NCBI GenBank assembly: GCA_937892525.1
Contig: CALAEV010000021.1
Location: forward strand, 1-6,984
Origin: an uncultured Clostridia bacterium
GTDB lineage: Bacteria > Bacillota > Clostridia > Oscillospirales > Acutalibacteraceae
Direction of reading: 5' to 3'
DNA: 6,984 nucleotides
Part shown: positions 1 through 6,827 of the stretch, piece by piece
Numbering within the stretch: position 1 is the stretch's first letter
Layout: every line of letters starts with the position of its first letter
The notes under the pieces: generated by a model
The model's database searches: none
Told to the model about the DNA's origin: nothing
What the model saw: the letters and a program-made list of their open reading frames with translations, nothing else
Made by a program: the position numbers and the translations under genes

Positions 1-220
1 TAGCAGTAAAGTTTTCAGATACACCTGACTCAACAGTACCACTTACCTCAAGATAATCTGTAATTTCACCGTATGAAACTTTACTCATTTCATAAGCCAC
101 AGGTGGCTCTGGTTTTAAGGTTGAATAAAGCACATAAGAAACAAGAGCAATCATAAAAGCTATGAATGCTATTATTGCAATTTTAACTTTAAGACTTTTT
201 TTCTTGAAATTTTTAAGCAA
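1..220 (-). CDS. HlyD/MFP-family membrane fusion (efflux adaptor) protein, N-terminal part only
   Basis: Only the first 73 codons are present; the gene runs off the left edge. The peptide has a basic N-terminus (LKNFKKKSLKVK), one hydrophobic segment at about residues 14-35, then an extracytoplasmic stretch with YEMSKVSYGEITDYLEVSGT at residues 43-62. The pattern V..G.I...(V)SGTVE just after a single membrane anchor is the usual opening of HlyD/MacA/YknX-type periplasmic adaptor proteins. In Gram-positive bacteria these work with MacB-type ABC transporters in export of peptides or drugs. I chose the TTG at 220-218: AAAGG at 235-231 lies 10 nt upstream of it. The in-frame GTG at 229-227 sits only 1 nt from that site, too close for normal initiation. 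The transporter genes that would name the system should lie further left, outside the window. Family call is fairly sure; substrate is unknown. Confidence 0.75.
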   Translation of the reverse strand, partial: MLKNFKKKSLKVKIAIIAFIAFMIALVSYVLYSTLKPEPPVAYEMSKVSYGEITDYLEVSGTVESGVSENFTA

Positions 221-244
221 AAGAATCACGCCTTTATATAATAA

Positions 245-307
245 TTGTAAATATTTTACACCTTTTTTTATCAAAATCCAATATATGTTTGTAAATAAAT
301 TGTAAAT
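245..307. repeat. TTGTAAAT repeats with a short palindrome, operator-like
   Basis: TTGTAAAT occurs three times on the plus strand, at 245-252, 289-296 and 300-307, with start-to-start distances of 44 and 11 bp, close to whole helical turns. The first copy is part of the palindrome TGTAAA-TAT-TTTACA at 246-260, which covers the predicted -10 of the membrane fusion protein gene. This could be a repressor site serving the divergent intergenic region. The DNA here is so AT-rich that chance is a real alternative. Confidence 0.3.
253..281 (-). promoter_or_regulatory. Predicted sigma-A-type promoter of the membrane fusion protein gene
   Basis: On the minus strand the -35 TTGGAT (281-276) is followed by a 17-nt spacer and the -10 TAAAAT (258-253). 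The expected start of transcription is about 246, some 26 nt before the TTG start codon. The -10 matches the consensus at five of six bases, the -35 only at three, so this is a moderate prediction in very AT-rich DNA. Confidence 0.45.
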
Positions 308-359
308 TTAACCTTATTTTTTCATATATTTATGTATAAATATTAATTAAGGTGATTAA

Positions 360-836
360 ATGATTAAAAAAATTACAGCACTTATCTGCGTTTTACTATG
401 TTTATGTAGTTGCTCACAAGAAGAAAAATTCGGACTAGAACAATTTGTCTCACGAATGAATGAGCAATATAACACTACATACAAAACTGCAAATTTTATG
501 TTGGGCGAAGATGGTGATAAGCAAAAATATCTTTTTTATGATGGTAATGACGGTCTGATTTCTTTATCACTTGACAAAAATAACGACATTATAGGTGTAA
601 GCCTTTTAATCAATGAAAGTATAGACATAAATAAAGGAATAAATACATTTTTGAATATATGTTGTATTTTCAAGGGAAATGACGCGGAAAGTGAGAAAAA
701 AATATTTACCGATTGTAATATTACTGCCCATACAATAAAATATGCCGACAGTAATATGGTAATTACCGTCGGCAAATATAAATATACTGTTGTTTGTAAC
801 GAATATTCAGTTACATTTTTCTGTGACAGAGTTTAA
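360..836 (+). CDS. Small predicted lipoprotein of unknown function
   Basis: A 158-residue protein with a lipoprotein signal peptide: basic MIKK, a hydrophobic stretch at residues 5-15, and the lipobox LCSC at 15-18, so Cys18 is the expected lipid-modified residue. The signal region holds three more cysteines (10, 14, 16). The mature part has cysteines at 101, 102, 119, 146 and 155, which is many for a secreted protein from an anaerobe. It is predicted to be anchored on the outer face of the cytoplasmic membrane. No family was recognised; the mature part looks like a compact alternating beta fold (for example SNMVITVGKYKYTVVCNEYSVTFF is split over 131-154), which is a guess from hydrophobicity. 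Start: ATG at 360 has AAGGTG at 349-354, 5 nt upstream. A promoter is unclear: TATAAA at 335-340 is the best -10 but has no good -35. The stop codon (834-836) directly abuts the stop of the convergent cysS. A terminator-like hairpin for the opposite strand lies within codons 128-139. Confidence 0.8.
   Translation: MIKKITALICVLLCLCSCSQEEKFGLEQFVSRMNEQYNTTYKTANFMLGEDGDKQKYLFYDGNDGLISLSLDKNNDIIGVSLLINESIDINKGINTFLNICCIFKGNDAESEKKIFTDCNITAHTIKYADSNMVITVGKYKYTVVCNEYSVTFFCDRV
733..774 (-). terminator. Probable intrinsic terminator of the cysE-cysS transcript, inside the lipoprotein gene
   Basis: The arms 743-755 and 762-774 form a 13-bp stem with a 6-nt loop (756-761). In minus-strand RNA the pair between 767 and 750 is G-U, so the stem is unbroken; in plus-strand RNA the same position is an A-C mismatch. 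Reading on the minus strand the hairpin is followed by TATTTTATT (742-734), a fair U-tract, whereas the plus-strand side continues with AATATAAATA. Orientation, stem quality and a distance of about 60 nt after the cysS stop all fit termination of the cysE-cysS message. The U-tract is interrupted by two A residues, so efficiency may be partial. Confidence 0.6.
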
Positions 837-2237
837 TTATTCGCGATGCCACTTAACACCTTGTGGAGTATCTTCAAGAACAATACCCTGAGATTTGAGT
901 TCATCACGGATACGGTCTGCTTCTGCCCAGTTTCTGTCTTTACGAGCTTGAGTTCTTGCTTCAATCATTTTTTCGATTTCGTCGTCAAGGCTTTCTGTTT
1001 TTCTGTTGTAAACAAGACCTAATACGCCTGTAAGTTCGTCAAAGAGAGTTGTTGCGAGTTCAACAAGTTCTTTGTTAGGTGCGTCAGTAATAACTGTTGT
1101 GTTGATATCCTTAACAAGTTCAAAGATAGCAGTAATTGCATCTGCTGTGTTAAGGTCGTCGTCCATAGCAGTAATAAACTGGTCTTTACGAGAATTAAGC
1201 TTTGCTTTGATTTCGTCCGCATTCTCTATTACTACGTCTGTTGCATTCTTTAATGCGAAATCAAGACTTTCACGACAGTTGTAAAGACGAACGAGACTTG
1301 CTTTGCACTGCTCAATAATATCAACACTATAGTTGATTGGGCTTCTGTAATGAGAAGAAATAAGGAAGTAACGGATTGGCTCATAGCCGTATTCATTAGC
1401 AACATCACGAACTGTGAAGAAATTGCCAAGAGATTTTGACATTTTAACATTGTCAACGCTGATAAATCCGTTGTGCATCCAGTATTTTGCAAAAGGAACG
1501 CCATTGCAGCACTCACTTTGTGCGATTTCGTTTTCGTGGTGAGGGAAAATAAGGTCCTGACCGCCACAGTGAATATCAATAGTTTCACCAAGGTATCTTC
1601 TTACCATTGCTGAACATTCAATATGCCAACCTGGTCTGCCGTGTCCCCAAGGTGACTCCCAGTATGGTTCACCAGGTTTTGCACTCTTCCAGAGAGCAAA
1701 GTCCATTGGCTCACGTTTCACTTCTTCAACGTTGATACGAGCACCCGCTTCAAGGTCTTCAAGTGGCTGATGTGAGAGCTTACCATATTCCTTGAACTGT
1801 TTTGGGCTGAAATAAACGTCACCGTTATCTACTGCGTAAGCATAACCTTTTTCAATAAGTGTGCTTACGATATTGATAATTTCGTCAATATTTTCTGTTG
1901 CTTTTGGGTGAACAGTTGCTTCGCGCACATTCATACCCTTTGCGTCAACCCAGAATTCTTCAATATACTTTTCAGATACAGTTTTGTAGTCTGTTCCCTC
2001 TTCGTTTGCACGACGAATGATTTTATCGTCAATATCAGTAAAGTTCTGAACAAAGTTTACTTTGTAGCCACGATACTCCATATATCTTCTAAAAGTATCA
2101 AACACGCAAAGAGGACGAGCATTACCGATATGAATGAAGTTATATACTGTTGGTCCACAAGCGTAAACTTTAAGTTCGTTTGGAACAAGTGTTTTAAGTT
2201 CTTCTTTTCTTCTTGTGAGAGTGTTAAAAATTTTCAT
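837..2237 (-). CDS. cysS: Cysteinyl-tRNA synthetase
   Basis: A 466-residue class I aminoacyl-tRNA synthetase that charges tRNA-Cys with cysteine in the cytoplasm. The length is normal for the family. Visible signatures are CGPTVYNFIHIGNARP at 27-42 with the HIGH-type motif HIGN at 36-39, and KMSKS at 265-269. The zinc ligands that recognise the cysteine thiol correspond to Cys27, Cys208 (WHIEC), His233 and Glu237 (HHENE). The C-terminal anticodon-binding part ends with ADRIRDELKSQGIVLEDT (440-457) and WHRE, typical of bacterial CysS. Start: I chose ATG at 2237, 1 nt after the cysE stop, with AAAGGTGA at 2250-2243 inside the end of cysE, 5 nt upstream. A longer in-frame reading adds 13 poorly conserved residues (MQNIKIRKKKVSN) and is rejected. 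The gene is the second of a T-box-controlled cysE-cysS operon, and its stop abuts that of the convergent lipoprotein gene. Confidence 0.97.
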   Translation of the reverse strand: MKIFNTLTRRKEELKTLVPNELKVYACGPTVYNFIHIGNARPLCVFDTFRRYMEYRGYKVNFVQNFTDIDDKIIRRANEEGTDYKTVSEKYIEEFWVDAKGMNVREATVHPKATENIDEIINIVSTLIEKGYAYAVDNGDVYFSPKQFKEYGKLSHQPLEDLEAGARINVEEVKREPMDFALWKSAKPGEPYWESPWGHGRPGWHIECSAMVRRYLGETIDIHCGGQDLIFPHHENEIAQSECCNGVPFAKYWMHNGFISVDNVKMSKSLGNFFTVRDVANEYGYEPIRYFLISSHYRSPINYSVDIIEQCKASLVRLYNCRESLDFALKNATDVVIENADEIKAKLNSRKDQFITAMDDDLNTADAITAIFELVKDINTTVITDAPNKELVELATTLFDELTGVLGLVYNRKTESLDDEIEKMIEARTQARKDRNWAEADRIRDELKSQGIVLEDTPQGVKWHRE

Positions 2238-2238
2238 A

Positions 2239-2889
2239 TTACTCACCTTTTTCTTCCTTATCTTTATATTTTGCAAGTTCTTTTTCTAACTTATCAATTT
2301 TTGCATTAAGTTTGCAGAACTCCTGTGAAACAGGGTCAGGAATATGCACTTGGTCAAGATTGTCAACGCGTTTTCCGTTTCTTTTAATAACACGAGCAGG
2401 TACACCAACTGCAGTTGAATTTTCAGGAATTTCATCAAGGACTACTGCACCTGATGCGATATTCGAATTGTCACCCACCTTGAATGGCCCTAAAACTTTA
2501 GCACCTGAACCAATCATAACACCGTTGCCGATTGTTGGGTGACGCTTACCAGTATCTTTACCTGTACCACCAAGGGTCACGCCCTGATAAATTGTAACAT
2601 CATCACCAATTTCACTTGTTTCGCCAATAACAACGCCTGTGCCATGGTCAATGAAAAAGCGTCTGCCAATTGTAGCGCCTGGGTGAATTTCTATATTTGT
2701 TTTTCTTGCAGAGCGCTGTGAAATAGCACGAGCAAAAAATTTCATATTATGACGATAAAACCAGTTTGCAATTCTGTGTGACCTTATTGCTTTAAGACCT
2801 GGATACAAGAATAAAATTTCTAAAAAACTTGAAGCAGCAGGGTCACGTTCTTTGACGGTTTGTATGTCTTCTAATAATCTGTCAAACAA
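2239..2889 (-). CDS. cysE: Serine O-acetyltransferase
   Basis: A 216-residue serine acetyltransferase. It makes O-acetylserine from serine and acetyl-CoA, the first committed step of cysteine synthesis. It is the short Firmicutes form, with only a brief helical N-terminal part (about 1-60). A left-handed beta-helix of hexapeptide repeats follows (about 66-165). The catalytic His is expected at 82 in IDHGTGVVIGE, with the second conserved His at 117 in KRHPTIG; these match E. coli His158 and His193. The C-terminus (about 190-216, KLNAKIDKLEKELAKYKDKEE) is a charged, probable coiled-coil helix. In this family the C-terminal tail is involved in feedback inhibition by cysteine, but the effect here cannot be read from sequence. 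Start: TTG at 2889-2887, with an ideal GGAGG at 2901-2897, 7 nt upstream; no ATG or GTG fits better. It lies directly behind a tRNA-Cys-type T-box leader and 1 nt before cysS. Confidence 0.95.
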   Translation of the reverse strand: MFDRLLEDIQTVKERDPAASSFLEILFLYPGLKAIRSHRIANWFYRHNMKFFARAISQRSARKTNIEIHPGATIGRRFFIDHGTGVVIGETSEIGDDVTIYQGVTLGGTGKDTGKRHPTIGNGVMIGSGAKVLGPFKVGDNSNIASGAVVLDEIPENSTAVGVPARVIKRNGKRVDNLDQVHIPDPVSQEFCKLNAKIDKLEKELAKYKDKEEKGE

Positions 2890-2917
2890 CTTTATTCCTC
2901 CAAATAAAATTACAAAT

Positions 2918-2952
2918 AAAAAAACGCCTTCATCTTATGATAGACGAAGGCG
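2918..2952 (-). terminator. Intrinsic terminator (attenuator) of the Cys T-box
   Basis: On the minus strand CGCCTTCGTCT (2952-2942) pairs with AGATGAAGGCG (2935-2925) in an 11-bp stem with one G-U pair and a 6-nt loop. Seven T residues (2924-2918) follow. The 5' arm is also the 3' arm of the antiterminator, so the two structures exclude each other. It ends 16 nt before the cysE ribosome binding site. Confidence 0.93.
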
Positions 2953-3143
2953 AATAATCGCGGTTCCACTTCGATTTATAACTCGAGAAGTTTTTAACGC
3001 AACAATGCGGGTATGTATTTCCCCATACCGACTCACGAATGCACTTCACAAAAGTTTTTTAATATGGGCTTTCAGCCGATGACCCATAATCTCTGATAAA
3101 AATACGATTGCTACTCTTTTCGGTCACAGTCTTTATTTTATGC
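2918..3143 (-). promoter_or_regulatory. T-box leader specific for tRNA-Cys, controlling cysE-cysS
   Basis: The leader contains the T-box core AAGTGGAACCGCG (2971-2959). Stem I has AGTA on its 5' side and, on the 3' side, GTGAAG-TGC-A, giving TGC (Cys) at 3043-3041 as specifier codon. An apical GGCTGAAAGCC also fits stem I. The base after UGG in the T-box is A, which pairs with a U discriminator base; tRNA-Cys has U73, so two independent positions agree on cysteine. A middle hairpin is formed by 3010-3015 and 3024-3029. The antiterminator is exact: CGAAG (2973-2969), a 7-nt bulge UGGAACC, GCG, loop AUUAUU, CGC, CUUCG (2949-2945). It shares bases with the terminator at 2925-2952. Uncharged tRNA-Cys should stabilise the antiterminator and switch on cysE-cysS. 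The 5' end is predicted from the promoter. Confidence 0.95.
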
Positions 3144-3149
3144 TATGCT

Positions 3150-3178
3150 ATTCTAACACATAAATTTACAAAATGCAA
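3150..3178 (-). promoter_or_regulatory. Promoter of the T-box/cysE/cysS operon
   Basis: On the minus strand the -35 TTGCAT (3178-3173), a 17-nt spacer and the -10 TAGAAT (3155-3150) are seen, with TGT just before the -10 (3158-3156), i.e. an extended -10. Transcription should start near 3143. The -35 lies immediately after the pgsA stop codon (3181-3179), so there is no room for a pgsA terminator in front of it. Confidence 0.7.
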
Positions 3179-3769
3179 TCACTTTGTGAAATCTATTATT
3201 TTTTTACTGTCATTTAAGTAAATTATTCCTGAAATAACTGTTAAAATTGCAGTAATCCAAAGAAGTCCATTTGAAATTAATGACAAATCAGGAAGTTTTT
3301 CAAATAAAACCCTGTTTATGTTTGAGATTATTTCCCAAGTTTCACCTAAAAGCATAATAAGTATTGTAAAGGTCATTTGGCTTACTGTTTTGATTTTTCC
3401 CCAGATATTTGCAGGGATTACCACACCACCTGCTGCAGCAATCATTCTTACAGATGCGATTGCGAATTCACGAGTTAAGACGAGCATTACAATCCAAATA
3501 TTACAAAGCCCCATACTCATAAATGCAAGAAGTGCTGAAGTTGTAAGAATTTTATCGGCAATAGGGTCTAAAAACTTACCAAAGTTAGTAATTTGGTTAT
3601 GCTTTCTCGCAAGGTGACCATCAATAGCGTCAGTAATTGAGCCGATTGAGAAAATAATGCAGGCAATTAAAAATTTATGTGGAAGAGTATCCATAAGTAT
3701 TACAGCAAGAAAAACAGGTGTTATAAAAATTCTTGCAATTGTAAGAATGTTGGGTACATTTAATTTCAT
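3179..3769 (-). CDS. pgsA: CDP-diacylglycerol--glycerol-3-phosphate 3-phosphatidyltransferase
   Basis: A 196-residue integral membrane enzyme of the CDP-alcohol phosphatidyltransferase family. It makes phosphatidylglycerol phosphate from CDP-diacylglycerol and glycerol 3-phosphate, leading to phosphatidylglycerol. The family motif is complete: Asp47, Asp50, Gly51, Ala54, Arg55, Gly64, Asp68 and Asp72 fit D-x2-DG-x2-AR-x8-G-x3-D-x3-D, which binds the metal and CDP. Hydrophobic segments are seen at about 6-26, 33-46, 74-100, 130-142 and 168-185. The opening MKLNVPNILTIARI is typical of PgsA rather than of other family members such as phosphatidylserine synthase, though a paralogue cannot be excluded. 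Its ATG (3769-3767) overlaps the rimO stop as ATGA, with GGAG 7 nt upstream, so it is translationally coupled. It is the last gene of the recA transcript and is followed at once by the T-box promoter. Confidence 0.93.
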   Translation of the reverse strand: MKLNVPNILTIARIFITPVFLAVILMDTLPHKFLIACIIFSIGSITDAIDGHLARKHNQITNFGKFLDPIADKILTTSALLAFMSMGLCNIWIVMLVLTREFAIASVRMIAAAGGVVIPANIWGKIKTVSQMTFTILIMLLGETWEIISNINRVLFEKLPDLSLISNGLLWITAILTVISGIIYLNDSKKIIDFTK

Positions 3770-5091
3770 ATAACTTCTCCTGTTAATTCACCGTCAACTA
3801 CATTGATGATTTCAACTTCTACAATGTCGCCATCGTCTAATTCATATCCACAAGTAAAACTGATTTGAGTATCAATTTCAGGAGCATCCATACTTGTTCT
3901 GCCAAAATATGAGTCGGAATAGGAATCATAACCCTCAACGATTGCTTCAAGAGTTTTGCCAACAAGCGAATCGTTGATTTCGTCAAGGATTACATTCTGA
4001 CGCTCGTTGATTATATCTGCACGGTCTGCACGGATTTCACTATCTAACATTCCGTCAAGCTTTGCGGCAGGAGTACCCTCCTCTTCAGAATAAGCAAAGC
4101 AACCCATTCTTTCAAAACGCATTTCTTCAATAAATTCGCAGAGTTCGTTAAATTCTTCTTCGGTCTCCCCTGGGAATCCTGCAATAAATGTTGTACGGAT
4201 TGTAACATCAGGAATACTTTCACGAATTTTGTTAAGCAATGCCGTAAGAGTTTCACGGTCGCCGTGACGATTCATTCTTTTAAGGACATTTTTGCTACAA
4301 TGTTGAAGTGGAATGTCCATATATTTTACGATTTTGTCATTAGTTGCGATTTCGTTAATAAGTGCGTCGTCAATTCTTTCAGGGTAAAGGTAAAGAAGAC
4401 GAATCCATTCGATTCCATCAACATTTGATAATGCTTTAAGTAACGGCACAAGGGCGTTTTTACCGTATAAATCTTCACCGTAGCGAGTTGTATCCTGTGC
4501 TACAACTACTAATTCTTTTACGCCTTCACTTGCGAGTTTTTGAGCTTCTGCCAAAATGCTTTCACTTGGACGGCTACGGAAAGGACCACGAATAGACGGA
4601 ATAGCACAATATGTACAATGGTTTGAACAACCCTCTGCAATTTTAAGGTATGCAGAATAAGGAGGAGTTGTGAGAATACGGTCACCCTCAATTTTAAGGT
4701 TGGTTTTTTCTGGGAATTCCCCTACTTTTTCTCCGTTTATAATTCTATCACAGATTTCGCAGATATCTTCATTTGCACCAATACCGATTACCGCATCAGT
4801 TTCAGGAATTTCTTCAAAAATCTCGTTCTGATAACGCTGGGCAAGGCAACCTGTAACAAGAATTTTTAAGTTTTCGCAATCCTCTTTATACGACACCATA
4901 TCAAGAATGTTTTCAATAGATTCACGCTTTGCGTCTTCAATAAATCCACAAGTGTTGACAATCACAACATCAGCATCATAAGGGTCGGTTACGATTTCAA
5001 AACCGTTATTTTGAAGTTTTGAGAGCATAATTTCGGCATCAACCTGATTTTTTGGGCAACCCAAAGATATCATACCAATTTTTTTAGTCAT
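3766..5091 (-). CDS. rimO: Ribosomal protein S12 (uS12) aspartate methylthiotransferase
   Basis: A 441-residue radical SAM methylthiotransferase that adds a methylthio group to a conserved Asp of ribosomal protein S12. It opens with an MTTase domain whose SLGCPKNQVDAE motif is the RimO form. Cys12, Cys48 and Cys82 are the expected ligands of the auxiliary 4Fe-4S cluster. The radical SAM core has Cys155, Cys159 and Cys162 (CSNHCTYC). A C-terminal TRAM domain covers about 375-441. The PKN after the first Cys and AYLKIAEGCSNHCTYCAIP separate it from MiaB and MtaB. Start: ATG at 5091 has GAGGA at 5104-5100, 8 nt upstream. An in-frame TTG at 5109 would add six residues (MTRTNT) and has no better ribosome site. 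The start overlaps the end of recX by 8 nt and the stop overlaps pgsA by 4 nt. Confidence 0.96.
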   Translation of the reverse strand: MTKKIGMISLGCPKNQVDAEIMLSKLQNNGFEIVTDPYDADVVIVNTCGFIEDAKRESIENILDMVSYKEDCENLKILVTGCLAQRYQNEIFEEIPETDAVIGIGANEDICEICDRIINGEKVGEFPEKTNLKIEGDRILTTPPYSAYLKIAEGCSNHCTYCAIPSIRGPFRSRPSESILAEAQKLASEGVKELVVVAQDTTRYGEDLYGKNALVPLLKALSNVDGIEWIRLLYLYPERIDDALINEIATNDKIVKYMDIPLQHCSKNVLKRMNRHGDRETLTALLNKIRESIPDVTIRTTFIAGFPGETEEEFNELCEFIEEMRFERMGCFAYSEEEGTPAAKLDGMLDSEIRADRADIINERQNVILDEINDSLVGKTLEAIVEGYDSYSDSYFGRTSMDAPEIDTQISFTCGYELDDGDIVEVEIINVVDGELTGEVI

Positions 5092-5710
5092 AGTATTCGT
5101 CCTCGTCAAAATCTGTTATGGTGTTAAGGGCAGTTTTAATATCGGAATAAGAATAGCCAAGTCGCATAAGCGCGTCAACTGTTCTTTTTCTGCCTTTTTC
5201 GTCATTAATCTTATTTATATATTTTTTCTTGATTAGTATTATAATACGAGGTACTGGGTCGTTGTCAAGTAAATCGACAGTATTTTCAATAATTTCACGG
5301 TTAATGCCACGAAATGTTAGTTCTTGTTTGATTCGTTTAATACTGTAATTTTTGCGTTCAAGCAAATCGCCTGCTAGAATTCGTGCATATTCTTCGTCAT
5401 TTAATAATCTTAATTCTGTAAGTCTTTCACAAGCTTTTTCGGCAAACTCTTTTTCGTGCCCTTTTTCGCAGAGTTTTTTAATTAACTCTTTTGTGCCATA
5501 AGGTCGGCGTGAAAGCAAGTCGAGAGATTTGTTATAAGCACGACGAAAACTGACCGAGTTAAGCAACTCAGTCAGTTCTTCTTCGTTAATATCTTTATAA
5601 TTTCTGAATTTTTCGGAATACCAATAATCACTATCTACGGTAGCACGATATTCTTCGTCTATGTAAATGTGAATTTTTTTGGCTTTGCCCTCTTTAATAG
5701 ATAATTTCAT
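5084..5710 (-). CDS. recX: Regulatory protein RecX
   Basis: A 208-residue, all-helical RecX, the protein that binds RecA filaments and limits or modulates recombinase activity. Three repeated three-helix units can be traced at about 56-100 (RRPYGTKELIKKLCEKG), 101-147 (LNDEEYARILAGDLLERK then SIKRIKQELTFRGI) and 150-198 (RTVDALMRLGYSYSDIKTAL). The first 50 residues (KKIHIYIDEEYRATVDSDYW) form the N-terminal extension common in Firmicutes RecX, which also gives the length. The start ATG (5710-5708) shares one base with the recA stop (TAATG). No good Shine-Dalgarno site is visible, so its translation probably depends on ribosomes finishing recA. The acidic C-terminus (DFDEDEYYD) is encoded by DNA that also holds the rimO ribosome site. 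Confidence 0.94.
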   Translation of the reverse strand: MKLSIKEGKAKKIHIYIDEEYRATVDSDYWYSEKFRNYKDINEEELTELLNSVSFRRAYNKSLDLLSRRPYGTKELIKKLCEKGHEKEFAEKACERLTELRLLNDEEYARILAGDLLERKNYSIKRIKQELTFRGINREIIENTVDLLDNDPVPRIIILIKKKYINKINDEKGRKRTVDALMRLGYSYSDIKTALNTITDFDEDEYYD

Positions 5711-6810
5711 TATTCATCATCAACAGCAATATCAAGAGTTGCTCTTGCTGCTGCTTTTGTTGTTGGGATTTTAACTACTTCAGGCTGTTGGATTGGTGCT
5801 GCTGCACCTTTTTTAGAGTCAAGAGCCTCTTTCATTTTTGCACGGATTTGCTGTTCAATTTCGTTTGCGAGTTCGGTTTCTTGCTTGAAGAGAAGTTTTA
5901 CATTTTCTCTGCCCTGACCAAGACGCTGTTCACCATAATAGAACCAAGCACCACTCTTTTTAAGAATATCGAATTTAACACCAAGGTCAACGATTTCGCC
6001 AATCTTTGAAATGCCCTCACCATACATAATATCAAACTCTGCTTCTTTAAATGGAGGAGCAACTTTATTCTTAACAATCTTTGCACGAGTACGTGAACCG
6101 ATAAATTCATTACCCTGACCTTTAAGCTGTTCAACACGACGAACATCAATTCGCATTGTTGTATAGAACTTCAAAGCGCGACCACCTGTTGTAACTTCAG
6201 GGTTACCGTAAATTACGCCAACTTTTTCACGAAGCTGGTTGATAAAGATAACAATAGTATTTGATTTATTGATAACACTTGTAAGCTTACGAAGTGCTTG
6301 TGACATAAGACGTGCGTGAAGACCAACGTGGCTATCACCCATATCGCCCTCAATTTCTGCACGAGGAACAAGAGCTGCAACAGAGTCAACAACGATTACA
6401 TCAAGAGCGCCTGAACGAGCAAGAGCCTCAGTAATTTCAAGGGCTTGTTCGCCGTTATCTGGCTGAGAAACGAGAAGTGAGTTAATGTCAACACCAAGTG
6501 CCTCAGCATATTCAGGGTCAAGAGCATGTTCAGCGTCAATAAATGCTGCCTCACCACCAAGTTTTTGAGCCTCTGCAATTACCTGTAAAGCAAGGGTTGT
6601 TTTACCTGAAGATTCAGGCCCATAAATTTCAACGATTCTGCCTTTTGGAAGTCCACCAATACCAGTTGCGTGGTCAAGAGAAATTGAACCTGTTGAAATT
6701 GCTTCAACATTCAATGAACTATTTTCACCAAGACGCATAACTGCACCTTTACCATAGTTTTTTTCAATTTGAAGTAATGCAGTTTCTAGAGCTTTTGATT
6801 TATCAGCCAT
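5710..6810 (-). CDS. recA: Recombinase RecA
   Basis: A full-length 366-residue RecA. It forms ATP-dependent filaments on single-stranded DNA, carries out strand exchange, and triggers LexA self-cleavage in the SOS response. Visible parts: Walker A GPESSGKT at 64-71, catalytic Glu95 in IDAEHALDP, Walker B around DVIVVDSVAALVP (137-149), loop L1 region EGDMGDSHVGLHARLMSQ (154-171), and loop L2 region with NQLREKVGVIYGNPEVTTGG (191-210). The core ends near 330 and is followed by an Ala/Pro-rich tail ending in DDE. Start: ATG at 6810 has GAGGT at 6822-6818, 7 nt upstream. An in-frame TTG at 6834 would add eight residues (MCDSEVYK) and overlap the LexA box, so it is rejected. It is the first gene of the recA-recX-rimO-pgsA run. 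Confidence 0.98.
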   Translation of the reverse strand: MADKSKALETALLQIEKNYGKGAVMRLGENSSLNVEAISTGSISLDHATGIGGLPKGRIVEIYGPESSGKTTLALQVIAEAQKLGGEAAFIDAEHALDPEYAEALGVDINSLLVSQPDNGEQALEITEALARSGALDVIVVDSVAALVPRAEIEGDMGDSHVGLHARLMSQALRKLTSVINKSNTIVIFINQLREKVGVIYGNPEVTTGGRALKFYTTMRIDVRRVEQLKGQGNEFIGSRTRAKIVKNKVAPPFKEAEFDIMYGEGISKIGEIVDLGVKFDILKKSGAWFYYGEQRLGQGRENVKLLFKQETELANEIEQQIRAKMKEALDSKKGAAAPIQQPEVVKIPTTKAAARATLDIAVDDE

Positions 6811-6827
6811 TTTATATACCTCGCTAT

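Noticed and set aside
227..229. GTG start for the membrane fusion protein
   Set aside because: The only AAAGG site is 1 nt away, too close; the TTG three codons later is better placed.
2238..2276. Longer CysS start inside cysE
   Set aside because: The 13 extra residues are not family-like, and the ATG at 2237 has AAAGGTGA in place and gives the usual N-terminus.
1908..2309. Plus-strand open frame of 133 codons opposite cysS and the end of cysE
   Set aside because: It is antisense to strongly conserved CysS sequence, has no ribosome site or family resemblance, and runs across a real gene junction.
2852..3082. Plus-strand open frame across the T-box leader
   Set aside because: The region is fully explained by the T-box structure on the other strand; the frame is short and has no coding signature.
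3318..3617. Plus-strand open frame of 99 codons opposite pgsA, hydrophobic
   Set aside because: Its hydrophobic content mirrors the membrane segments of pgsA read in antisense; there is no independent support.
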